Below are positions 1-6,078 of a stretch of 7,460 nt of DNA, piece by piece (position 1 is the stretch's first letter; every line of letters begins with the position of its first letter). The DNA comes from Anaerolineaceae bacterium (GTDB taxonomy: Bacteria; Chloroflexota; Anaerolineae; Anaerolineales; Villigracilaceae), in assembly GCA_009885445.1 (NCBI GenBank), contig VFKQ01000306.1, positions 1 to 7,460 on the forward strand. The letters run 5' to 3'. Below the pieces are notes generated by a model. It saw nothing but the letters and a program-made list of their open reading frames with translations. It was not told the DNA's origin and ran no database searches. Made by a program: the position numbers and the translations under genes.

Positions 1-44
1 CGGCGTCGCCGTGCCCCTACAATAACCAAAGGAGAAATTCTTTC

Positions 45-1928
45 ATGCCCAAAATTATCGGAATTGACCTCGGCACGACCAACTCAGTGGCCGCATTTAT
101 GCAGGGCGGCGAACCGGTCGTGATTCCCTCCGCAGAGGGGGAGCGACTCGTGCCGTCTGTGGTGGCGATTAATAAAAATGGCGAGCGCCTCGTCGGACGC
201 GTGGCGCGCAATCAGGCTATCACGAATCCGACTAACACTGTATTTTCAATCAAGCGTTTCATGGGCCGCCGCGCGGACGACTCGGAAGTCAAACGTGCCA
301 AGACCCTTGTGCCGTACACTATCGAGTCCGCGCCGAACGGCGATGTGCGCGTCAAGATGGGCGAGCGCGATTACAGCCCGCCCGAAGTCTCGGCCATGAT
401 TCTAGCCAAGATCAAAGCGGACGCGGAAGCCTACATCGGCGAACCCGTCACGCAGGCGGTCATCACCGTCCCGGCGTATTTTAACGACGCGCAACGCAAC
501 GCCACCAAAGACGCTGGCAAGATCGCGGGACTCGAAGTCCTGCGCATCATCAACGAACCCACAGCTTCGTCGCTGGCCTACGGCCTCGACAAAAAGAAGA
601 ATGAAACCATCATCGTCTACGATCTCGGCGGCGGCACCTTTGACGTGTCGGTGCTCGAAGTGGGCGACGGCGTCTTCGAAGTTAAATCCACTCACGGCGA
701 CACCTTCCTCGGCGGCGATGACTTTGACCTGCGCATCATGGACCATCTCGCCGACGTCTTCAAAAAAGATAACGGCATTGACCTGCGCGGCGACCGTCAG
801 GCTTTGCAACGCTTGAAGGAAGCCGCCGAAAAAGCGAAGATTGAACTCTCGACCACAATGCAGACAGAAATTAATCTGCCATACATCACCGCCGACGCGA
901 CTGGACCGAAACATCTCGTCACAACGCTGACGCGCGCCAAACTCGAACAACTGACCGGCGATCTCGTCGAGCGCACGGTGACTCCCATCAAGCAGGCTCT
1001 CGCCGATGCTAATATGACCGCGGGCGACATTCACGAAATCGTGCTCGTTGGCGGCATGACGCGCATGCCCGCGGTGCAGGAAGTGGTGCGCAAATTTTTT
1101 GGCAAGGAACCGCACAAAGGCGTGAACCCTGACGAAGTGGTCGCCATCGGCGCGGCGATTCAAGCGGGTGTGCTCGGCGGTGAAGTGAAAGACATTTTGC
1201 TCCTCGACGTGAATCCGCTTTCGCTCTCGATCGAGACGTTGGGCGGAGTCGCCACAACCCAGATCGAACGCAACACGACAATTCCCACGCGCAAGAGTCA
1301 AGTCTTCTCCACCGCGTCTGATAATCAGACTCAAGTTGAGATTCACATTTTGCAAGGCGAGCGCCCGATGGCTGCGGATAATAAGTCGCTGGGCAAGTTC
1401 ACCCTCGACGGAATCCCGCCCGCGCCGCGCGGTGTGCCGCAAGTGGAAGTCACGTTTGATGTGGACGCGAACGGCATTCTGAAAGTCAGCGCGAAAGATA
1501 AAGCCACTGGCAGGTCACAACATATCACCATCACCGCCTCGTCTGGGTTGAGTGAATCTGAAGTTGAGAAAATGCGCCAGGACGCTGAGTCTCACGCGGA
1601 CGAAGATCGCAAACGCAAAGAATTAATCGAAGCGCGCAACAACGCCGATAACACCGTCTACACTGCCGAAAAAGCTCTGCGCGAATTTGGTGACAAAGTC
1701 CCCGCTGAGGTGACGGCCGAGATTGAAACGAAATCGGCTGAAGTGAAGAAAGCCGCAGAGGGCGAAGATACGGCCGCGATTAAATCCGCGACTGAGGCGT
1801 TGGGGCTGGTGATTCAAAAGATAGGAGCCGCCGTTTACGAGCAACCCGCTGAGGGCGCGGCAGGTGGCGAGTCGAATCCGAATCCAGAAGCGGACCCGGA
1901 TGTTGTCGAAGGTGAAGTGAAGGAATAG
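45..1928 (+). CDS. dnaK: Molecular chaperone DnaK (Hsp70)
   Basis: Cytosolic ATP-dependent chaperone that binds exposed hydrophobic segments of client proteins, working with DnaJ and GrpE. The 627-residue product is close to the usual length (E. coli 638). The N-terminal ATPase domain shows the phosphate-1 motif IDLGTTNS (7-14), the catalytic lysine K70 in SIKRFMGRR, FNDAQRNATKDAG (146-158), NEPTASSLAYGLD (170-182), DLGGGTFD (193-200) and LVGGMTRMP (334-342). The hydrophobic interdomain linker ILLLD (384-388) leads into the substrate-binding domain (NPLSLSIET, 390-398; HILQGERPMA, 434-443). A helical lid and an acidic tail ending VEGEVKE follow. The ATG at 45 is preceded by AAAGGAG (28-34) at a spacing of 10. 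No CIRCE element is visible in the short upstream part. dnaJ follows after 70 bases. The identification is essentially certain. Confidence 0.99.
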   Translation: MPKIIGIDLGTTNSVAAFMQGGEPVVIPSAEGERLVPSVVAINKNGERLVGRVARNQAITNPTNTVFSIKRFMGRRADDSEVKRAKTLVPYTIESAPNGDVRVKMGERDYSPPEVSAMILAKIKADAEAYIGEPVTQAVITVPAYFNDAQRNATKDAGKIAGLEVLRIINEPTASSLAYGLDKKKNETIIVYDLGGGTFDVSVLEVGDGVFEVKSTHGDTFLGGDDFDLRIMDHLADVFKKDNGIDLRGDRQALQRLKEAAEKAKIELSTTMQTEINLPYITADATGPKHLVTTLTRAKLEQLTGDLVERTVTPIKQALADANMTAGDIHEIVLVGGMTRMPAVQEVVRKFFGKEPHKGVNPDEVVAIGAAIQAGVLGGEVKDILLLDVNPLSLSIETLGGVATTQIERNTTIPTRKSQVFSTASDNQTQVEIHILQGERPMAADNKSLGKFTLDGIPPAPRGVPQVEVTFDVDANGILKVSAKDKATGRSQHITITASSGLSESEVEKMRQDAESHADEDRKRKELIEARNNADNTVYTAEKALREFGDKVPAEVTAEIETKSAEVKKAAEGEDTAAIKSATEALGLVIQKIGAAVYEQPAEGAAGGESNPNPEADPDVVEGEVKE

Positions 1929-1930
1929 GA

Positions 1931-1996
1931 AGAGAATAGAGATCAGAGAGTAGTGAATAGTTACTGCTCTCTGATTATCTGCTCTCTACTCTCTGG
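1931..1996. repeat. Heptad repeat array between dnaK and dnaJ
   Basis: The dnaK-dnaJ spacer is almost entirely a 7-bp degenerate tandem repeat. Starting at 1931 there are three AGAGNNN-type units, then AGTGAAT and AGTTACT, then pyrimidine-rich units containing CTCTC (1966-1993). The two halves are complementary. ATCAGAGAGTAG (1942-1953) can pair over 12 positions, with a G-U allowed, either with 1964-1975 or with 1986-1997. The second partner ends one base before the dnaJ start codon. No Shine-Dalgarno sequence is present in the spacer. The repeat period is seen directly. Any regulatory effect is inferred. Confidence 0.75.
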
Positions 1997-1998
1997 TT

Positions 1999-3114
1999 AT
2001 GGCAGATCGCGATTATTACGAAACCCTCGGCATTGCAAAGGGCGCGGCGGATGATGAAATTAAAAGCGCGTTCCGTAAATTAGCGCGCCAGTTGCATCCC
2101 GATGTGAACAAGGAGCCGGACGCCGAGGAAAAATTTAAAGAAATCAACGAGGCCTACGGCGTGCTTTCGGATGCCGACAAGCGCGCGCGTTATGACCGCT
2201 TTGGCAAAGAGGGCGTGGGCGGCATGGGCGGCTTCCACGATTACAGCACGGACTTCGGCGATATTTTTTCGGAACTGTTTGGACAAATGGGATTCGGCGG
2301 CCAACGCGGCGGACGTAGCTCAGCGCGCCGTGGGCGGGATTTGCAAATGGAGATGCGCCTGACTTTTGAGGAGGCCGTCTTCGGCGTCGAAAAGGAAATC
2401 GAATTTTCGCGCGACGAAACCTGCGGCGCTTGTAGCGGGTCGGGCGCCGAAGCGGGCACCAAGCCGACGAAGTGCGACACGTGCAAAGGTCACGGCGAAG
2501 TGCGTCAGGTGCGTCAGACTTTTCTTGGCCAAATGGTGCAAAGCGCCACCTGCCCAACCTGCGGCGGGCGCGGACAAATTATTTCGTCGCCGTGCAAGAT
2601 TTGTCGCGGCGCAGGATTGGAGCACAAAAAATTTAATAAGAAGGTGCAAATCCCCGCTGGCGTAGACCATGGCACGCAGGTGAAGATGGCTGGCGAAGGC
2701 ACACCCGGCGCAAATGGCGGCCCGCATGGAAGTTTGTTCCTCGTTCTGAATGTAGGCTCGCATAAATATTTTAAGCGCCGCGAGAATGACATTTTGCTTA
2801 ATCTGGATATCAACGTGGCGCAAGCCGCCCTCGGCGCGGACATTAAAGTGCCGACAGTTGACGGCGACGAGGGACTAAAAATCCCAGCAGGGACTCAACC
2901 CGGAAAAGTTTTTCACATGCGCGGCAAGGGAGTCCCGCACCTGCGTCGAAGCGGACGTGGCGACCAGCTGGTCATTGTGAACGTGGAGATGCCCACAAAG
3001 CTGACGAAGGAACAGCGCGAACTTTTCGAGAAGCTGGCCGAGAGTTTGGGCACAGCGGTGAAGCCGAAGGAAAAAGGATTCTTGGATTGGCTGGGTGAGG
3101 CGTTGGGGGGGTAG
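1999..3114 (+). CDS. dnaJ: Chaperone DnaJ (type I Hsp40)
   Basis: Co-chaperone that delivers unfolded clients to DnaK and stimulates its ATPase. The 371 residues carry the complete type I layout. The J domain (about 1-72) has HPD at 33-35. A Gly/Phe-rich region (about 73-112) follows. Four CxxCxGxG zinc-binding repeats start at C142, C159, C185 and C199. The C-terminal substrate-binding and dimerisation domains follow. All eight zinc cysteines are present. The ATG at 1999 gives MADRDYYETLG, the typical DnaJ N-terminus, so the start is secure even though no Shine-Dalgarno sequence precedes it. Instead the start abuts a 7-bp repeat array that could fold over it. Cotranscription with dnaK is likely from the 70-base spacing. 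A hairpin plus T-rich tract at 3189-3218 probably ends the transcript. Confidence 0.99.
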   Translation: MADRDYYETLGIAKGAADDEIKSAFRKLARQLHPDVNKEPDAEEKFKEINEAYGVLSDADKRARYDRFGKEGVGGMGGFHDYSTDFGDIFSELFGQMGFGGQRGGRSSARRGRDLQMEMRLTFEEAVFGVEKEIEFSRDETCGACSGSGAEAGTKPTKCDTCKGHGEVRQVRQTFLGQMVQSATCPTCGGRGQIISSPCKICRGAGLEHKKFNKKVQIPAGVDHGTQVKMAGEGTPGANGGPHGSLFLVLNVGSHKYFKRRENDILLNLDINVAQAALGADIKVPTVDGDEGLKIPAGTQPGKVFHMRGKGVPHLRRSGRGDQLVIVNVEMPTKLTKEQRELFEKLAESLGTAVKPKEKGFLDWLGEALGG

Positions 3115-3118
3115 TGGT

Positions 3119-3186
3119 CAGTAATCAGTAAGCAGTGAACAGTAATCAGTTTTCAGTGGGCGGACGAGACCAGAGACTGGAGACTG
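3119..3186. repeat. Heptad repeat array downstream of dnaJ
   Basis: Six exact-period units of CAGTNNN run without a break from 3119 to 3160. After a five-base interruption, three GAGACYR units occupy 3166-3186. The array begins four bases after the dnaJ stop codon. A GTG inside it (3135) opens the nuclease reading frame early, but the residues it would encode are repeat-derived. ACTGGAGACTG at 3176-3186 recurs exactly at 4172-4182, on the other side of the nuclease gene. Confidence 0.85.
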
Positions 3187-3188
3187 GT

Positions 3189-3218
3189 GGGCAGAAGGGA
3201 GTCTGCCCGCTTTGTTTT
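3189..3218 (+). terminator. Probable intrinsic terminator after dnaJ
   Basis: A 7-bp perfect stem, GGGCAGA (3189-3195) with TCTGCCC (3202-3208), has a six-base loop. It is followed two bases later by TTTGTTTT (3211-3218). This is the form of a rho-independent terminator on the + strand and lies 75 bases past the dnaJ stop. The T-tract runs straight into a TATAAT box, so termination and the next promoter are packed together. The stem is short, so efficiency is uncertain. Confidence 0.6.
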
Positions 3219-3223
3219 ATAAT
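3218..3223 (+). promoter_or_regulatory. Candidate -10 box for the nuclease gene
   Basis: A consensus TATAAT ends seven bases before the A of the ATG at 3231. No recognisable -35 sits at normal spacing. If used, transcription would begin at or within a base or so of that ATG, giving a leaderless or nearly leaderless message. The neighbouring ATG at 3222 would then lie within the promoter itself and could not be the start. Confidence 0.45.
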
Positions 3224-3230
3224 GGATGAC

Positions 3231-4151
3231 ATGTCATCAAAAGGCGAAGTTCTTGTTGCAATTGTCAATAATAAGACCGATTTTGCCGAATTGCGGGAAA
3301 ATCAATGGTATAGGATTCCAGTGGCAAGTGCGGATAAATGGTTGCGCGATGCATTTCCTCCTAAATGGCTCGCGATTTACCAGACGAAAATTTTTGGCGA
3401 AGAAGCGTATTGTGTAAATTATTTTGCAAAAGTAAGCAGTGTGAAGCAGGCTTATCGTTACGAGATTTTCCCTGGCGAACCTATAAATGAAAAAACAAAT
3501 AATAGATATTACCAAATCTTCATTGAGCCATTAGTGCCATTGGAGAGGCCTATCTATAGTTTGCGGAGACGCCGAATCATATTTATCCCGACTACCCATC
3601 ATAAACTTTTACGGGCTGAACAGATCAATGACCTGTACGATGAAAGCCCGCTGGAAGACGCAATGTGGATGGAACTAAAACGATTGGAAGTGTACGCTGA
3701 ACGGCAGGAATTTTTCGAAATAAATAAGCGGGAATACGCCCTTGATTTTTCGGTGTATTGCTCCGATGGAAAAATCGACATCGAGACAGACGGGGATTAC
3801 TGGCACTCTCATCCAGAAAAGCGTGCGGAAGATTCGCTTCGCTATAACGACTTAACATCTGTCGGTTGGCACATTTTGCGTTTTACCAGCCAGCAGGTTC
3901 GAGAGCAAATGGCTGAATATTGCATCCCAAAAGTAAAAGACACGATTGATAACCTTGGTGGCTTGGATGTGGGCAAGTTCCTGCCCCGGAAATTAAATCG
4001 CCCTACAAATGCTTATCAACCATCCTTGTTTGATGGCTTACCTGGCGAGAAGGTGCGTAAAGTACGGAAATTGAGAGGCTCATTAAAGAATACAAGAGCA
4101 TTGGAAATTTTAATGGAAGAACGTAAAAAAGATAAAGCGAAAGGTAAGTAA
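3231..4151 (+). CDS. DUF559/Vsr-like PD-(D/E)XK nuclease family protein
   Basis: Predicted DNA endonuclease of 306 residues. The C-terminal half matches the DUF559/Vsr-like pattern of the PD-(D/E)XK fold. Residues fitting an active site are E142 (SPLEDAMW), D172 (YALDFSV) and E185 with D187 (IETDGDYWH), followed by H192 and the closing strand GWHILRF. The N-terminal half (about 1-110: VLVAIVNN, WYRIPV, PPKWLAIYQTKIFGEEAY) is a separate, mostly beta domain that I do not recognise with certainty; a PUA/EVE/ASCH-like fold is a guess. Near the C-terminus QPSLF (263-267) resembles a beta-clamp-binding pentapeptide, before a basic tail. The frame is open from a GTG at 3135, but those residues come from repeats and a terminator. 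ATG 3231 is preferred and ATG 3222 is possible. The gene is visibly AT-richer than its neighbours and splits the dnaJ-prmA pair, suggesting transfer. No methylase or helicase partner is adjacent. Confidence 0.75.
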   Translation: MSSKGEVLVAIVNNKTDFAELRENQWYRIPVASADKWLRDAFPPKWLAIYQTKIFGEEAYCVNYFAKVSSVKQAYRYEIFPGEPINEKTNNRYYQIFIEPLVPLERPIYSLRRRRIIFIPTTHHKLLRAEQINDLYDESPLEDAMWMELKRLEVYAERQEFFEINKREYALDFSVYCSDGKIDIETDGDYWHSHPEKRAEDSLRYNDLTSVGWHILRFTSQQVREQMAEYCIPKVKDTIDNLGGLDVGKFLPRKLNRPTNAYQPSLFDGLPGEKVRKVRKLRGSLKNTRALEILMEERKKDKAKGK

Positions 4152-4156
4152 GCAAT

Positions 4157-4191
4157 CACTGAACACTGAACACTGGAGACTGATGACTGAC
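4157..4191. repeat. Heptad repeat array spanning the prmA start
   Basis: Five contiguous 7-bp units of the form SACTGNN occupy 4157-4191. ACTG is the reverse complement of CAGT, so this array is in the opposite sense to the CAGTNNN units on the far side of the nuclease gene. The array runs through the prmA start codon (4183), so the first three prmA codons and its GGAG (4175-4178) are part of the repeat. Confidence 0.8.
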
Positions 4192-5145
4192 AAATCCTGG
4201 CTCGAAATCTCCCTGCTCGTAGATGGCGAACTGGCCGAAGCCGTGGCGGATGTGCTGGCGCGCTTCGCGCCCAGCGGCGTGGTGACTGAAAGCACGGCAA
4301 TCGCATTTCCGAATGATGAAAGCGAGGGCGTCGCGGTGGGGCCGATCAGCGTGCGCGCATATTTGGAGATGAACGACCAAATCGAAGAGACGCGCCAGAA
4401 ACTCGAAGAGGCGCTTTTTTATTTGGGCATGATTCAACCCCTGCCCGCGCCCATCTACAAACAGATTGCGGACCAAAACTGGATGGAGGCCTGGAAGCAA
4501 CACTACAAACCGATTCCGATCGGCAAGCGGCTGATGATCGTGCCCGTGTGGATGGAGTCTCCCGAGCCGAGTCGAATCCCCATCCGCATCGACCCGGGCA
4601 TGGCCTTCGGCACCGGCACACATCCGACGACGCAACTCTGCCTTGAACTGATTGAAAATTTCATGGAGGAAAGAAGAAAGAGGAAAGAAGACCCCTCTTT
4701 CTTCTTTCCTCTTTCTTGCATTGATGTGGGTTGCGGCTCAGGAATTTTATCTATCGCCGCGCTCAAACTCGGTGCGCAATCCGCCCTCGGCGTGGACATT
4801 GACATCGAGTCAGTGCGCAACTCGCGCGAGAATGCAGACGTGAACGCGGTGGGGCAGGAGTTCGTCATTGGTCAAGGCTCGGTGACGGAGGTGCTGGCCG
4901 GACAATTTGTTTTTAAGTCTGCGCCGCTGGTGGTGGCGAACATCCTCGCGCCGGTCATCATCCGCCTCTTCGATGCGGGGCTGGCGCAACTTGTGGACGC
5001 GGGCGGAACTTTGATCTTGAGTGGCATCCTCGTCGAGCAGGCACCCAGCGTCATTGTGGCCGGGCAGGCCCACGGTCTGGTTTTGACCGCGCAAAAGCAG
5101 ATGGGCGATTGGGTGGCGCTGTCCATGAATCCTGTTGAGCCGTAA
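4183..5145 (+). CDS. prmA: Ribosomal protein L11 methyltransferase PrmA
   Basis: S-adenosylmethionine-dependent enzyme that methylates ribosomal protein L11. The 320 residues have the family layout. An N-terminal L11-recognition domain covers about 1-100. The conserved IDPGMAFGTGTHPTTQLCLELI follows (136-157). The SAM-binding motif is IDVGCGSGILSIAALKLGA (180-198), with the acidic strand end GVDID (203-207). The catalytic-loop region is VVANILAP (250-257). Residues 162-177 (EERRKRKE, then DPSFFFPL) are unlike the family. They are encoded by a perfect inverted heptad repeat inserted in frame just before the SAM-binding strand, which makes the linker longer than usual. The start is ATG 4183, four bases after GGAG, at the edge of another repeat array. 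The dnaK-dnaJ-prmA order is known in other bacteria, so the intervening nuclease gene is probably the newcomer. Confidence 0.95.
   Translation: MTDKSWLEISLLVDGELAEAVADVLARFAPSGVVTESTAIAFPNDESEGVAVGPISVRAYLEMNDQIEETRQKLEEALFYLGMIQPLPAPIYKQIADQNWMEAWKQHYKPIPIGKRLMIVPVWMESPEPSRIPIRIDPGMAFGTGTHPTTQLCLELIENFMEERRKRKEDPSFFFPLSCIDVGCGSGILSIAALKLGAQSALGVDIDIESVRNSRENADVNAVGQEFVIGQGSVTEVLAGQFVFKSAPLVVANILAPVIIRLFDAGLAQLVDAGGTLILSGILVEQAPSVIVAGQAHGLVLTAQKQMGDWVALSMNPVEP
4666..4714. repeat. In-frame palindromic heptad array inside prmA
   Basis: Seven contiguous 7-bp units: three purine units (GARGAAA), one transition unit, then three pyrimidine units (CYTCTTT). The halves form a perfect 18-bp inverted repeat, 4666-4683 with 4694-4711, around a 10-base loop. 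The array lies wholly within the prmA reading frame, starts exactly at codon 162, and introduces no stop in that frame. The encoded residues are a charged stretch followed by PSFFFPL. Confidence 0.9.
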
Positions 5146-5149
5146 AACG

Positions 5150-5175
5150 TGCAACAAATGTCAACACATGCAACA
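5150..5175. promoter_or_regulatory. Helically spaced TG(T)CAACA direct repeats
   Basis: TGCAACA (5150-5156), TGTCAACA (5159-5166) and TGCAACA (5169-5175) are spaced by roughly one helical turn just upstream of a candidate promoter. This could be a regulator site for the following lipoprotein gene. The units are short, so chance is a real alternative. Confidence 0.25.
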
Positions 5176-5182
5176 TCCCTTG

Positions 5183-5191
5183 TGATATAAC
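5183..5191 (+). promoter_or_regulatory. Candidate extended -10 promoter of the lipoprotein gene
   Basis: TGATATAAC fits an extended -10 element (TG, one base, TATAAC). No clear -35 is seen. A start about seven bases downstream would give a leader of roughly 20 bases containing AAGGAG (5209-5214) before the ATG at 5222. Confidence 0.45.
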
Positions 5192-5221
5192 GGGGAAAAT
5201 TTATTCACAAGGAGAATGAAA

Positions 5222-5986
5222 ATGAAATCCAACATTTATAAAATCGTAAGCGCAATCGCCATCCTGGCCCTCGTCACGCTGGCCTGCGCGCTGACCGTCC
5301 CAGACGTCAGCGGCGACCCGACCCAGCCGCCTGTTGATATCGGCGGCGACAATGGCGGAAGCGGCGGCGGGGAACTCAACAACAATGGCAGTAACAACGG
5401 CGGCTCCGGAAATAATGGCGGCGGCTCAGGTCGAAGCCTGATCGACGATGACTTCGAAGGCCGCAACAGCAACTGGGGCGTGGGCACCGACGTGGATAGC
5501 GCCGTCGAATATGTGAATGGCGGCTTGCAGTTCCTCGTCTTCAGCACCAACCTGATTGTGTATAGCGGACCCAACGACACCACCTATAAAAATGTGTATA
5601 TGGAAGTGGACGTGCAGAACGATAGCGCCGATCCCAATGCGGCTTTCGGTATCATCTGCAACCAGCAGTTCATGGACGATGAATTCTATTACGCCTATAT
5701 CACGCCAGATGGTGAATATGGCATTTTCGCCTCGCAATTTATTGAGGATGACATTCAGCTCGCCTCCGGTCAATCCGATTTAATTCCGCAGAACGCCTCG
5801 TCTTATCACATCGCCCTCGATTGCGGTAATGGCGTGCTCACTTTGTACGTCAACGGCCAGCAGGTGGCCAGCGCCGAAGACACTCAATACGTAGAAGGCA
5901 CCATCGCGCTTTTTGCCTCCACCGACGAAGAGCCCTCCGGCGCAAACGTCACATTCGATAATTTCGTGATGAGCGAACTTCCGTAA
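5222..5986 (+). CDS. Secreted lipoprotein with LamG/DUF1080-like beta-sandwich domain
   Basis: Predicted envelope lipoprotein of 254 residues. A basic N-terminus and hydrophobic segment (about 5-21) end at LVTLAC, with C22 as the probable lipidated cysteine. The -3 Thr is a weak match to the lipobox. A low-complexity Gly/Asn/Ser linker (41-70) tethers a folded domain (about 72-254). That domain begins DDDFEG and ends VTFDNFVMSELP, with alternating strands typical of concanavalin/LamG-like or DUF1080-like domains (TLYVNGQQVAS is a characteristic hairpin). Such domains often bind carbohydrate. No catalytic residues can be assigned, so the function is unknown. ATG 5222 is chosen over ATG 5216 because AAGGAG then has a normal 7-base spacing. 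The gene probably forms its own unit, bounded by a promoter upstream and a strong inverted repeat downstream. Confidence 0.75.
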   Translation: MKSNIYKIVSAIAILALVTLACALTVPDVSGDPTQPPVDIGGDNGGSGGGELNNNGSNNGGSGNNGGGSGRSLIDDDFEGRNSNWGVGTDVDSAVEYVNGGLQFLVFSTNLIVYSGPNDTTYKNVYMEVDVQNDSADPNAAFGIICNQQFMDDEFYYAYITPDGEYGIFASQFIEDDIQLASGQSDLIPQNASSYHIALDCGNGVLTLYVNGQQVASAEDTQYVEGTIALFASTDEEPSGANVTFDNFVMSELP

Positions 5987-6002
5987 GTTTGGACATGCGA
6001 CC

Positions 6003-6042
6003 AAAAAGTGACAGTCACCTTTGCGGGTGACTGTCACTTTTT
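6003..6042. terminator. Perfect 17-bp inverted repeat, bidirectional terminator-like
   Basis: Arms AAAAAGTGACAGTCACC (6003-6019) and its exact complement (6026-6042) enclose a six-base loop. The A5 and T5 ends make it terminator-like in both directions. It lies 16 bases past the lipoprotein stop. Each arm contains GTGACNGTCAC, itself a palindrome with one central base, so two small hairpins or one long one can form. Confidence 0.8.
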
Positions 6043-6063
6043 AACAAACGCATTTTTGTTTTG

Positions 6064-6072
6064 TGCTATTAT
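6064..6072 (+). promoter_or_regulatory. Candidate extended -10 promoter of the lamin-tail gene
   Basis: TGCTATTAT fits an extended -10 element and ends seven bases before the A of the ATG at 6079. Transcription would start at or near that A. TTAACA (6041-6046) resembles a -35, but the 20-base spacer is long. There is no Shine-Dalgarno sequence, which agrees with a leaderless message. Confidence 0.45.
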
Positions 6073-6078
6073 TCGCGC

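Noticed and set aside
2..25. Short open end GVAVPLQ-stop before dnaK, possibly the tail of an upstream gene such as grpE
   Set aside because: Only seven codons are visible and they match no specific C-terminus. The same bases look like the end of a GC-rich hairpin-type spacer.
1..44. CIRCE operator (HrcA site) for dnaK
   Set aside because: No TTAGCACTC / GAGTGCTAA inverted pair is present in the 44 bases visible upstream.
402..1442. 346-codon open frame on the minus strand inside dnaK
   Set aside because: It is a shadow of the strongly conserved dnaK frame in GC-rich DNA, with no recognisable domain and no ribosome site.
3119..3186. CRISPR-like tandem repeat
   Set aside because: The units are 7 bp and contiguous, with no spacers and no cas genes, so it is not a CRISPR array.
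3135..3230. Extended N-terminus of the nuclease from a GTG start at 3135
   Set aside because: The extra 32 residues are encoded by the heptad array, the terminator hairpin and the -10 box, and have no protein-like character.
5236..5583. 115-codon minus-strand frame rich in Pro/Leu opposite the lipoprotein
   Set aside because: It is the antisense of the Gly/Asn linker and signal region. The repetitive composition explains the open frame.
6061..6078. TTG start adding six residues to the lamin-tail protein
   Set aside because: It would put the extended -10 element inside the gene. The ATG at 6079 gives a normal signal-anchor N-terminus.
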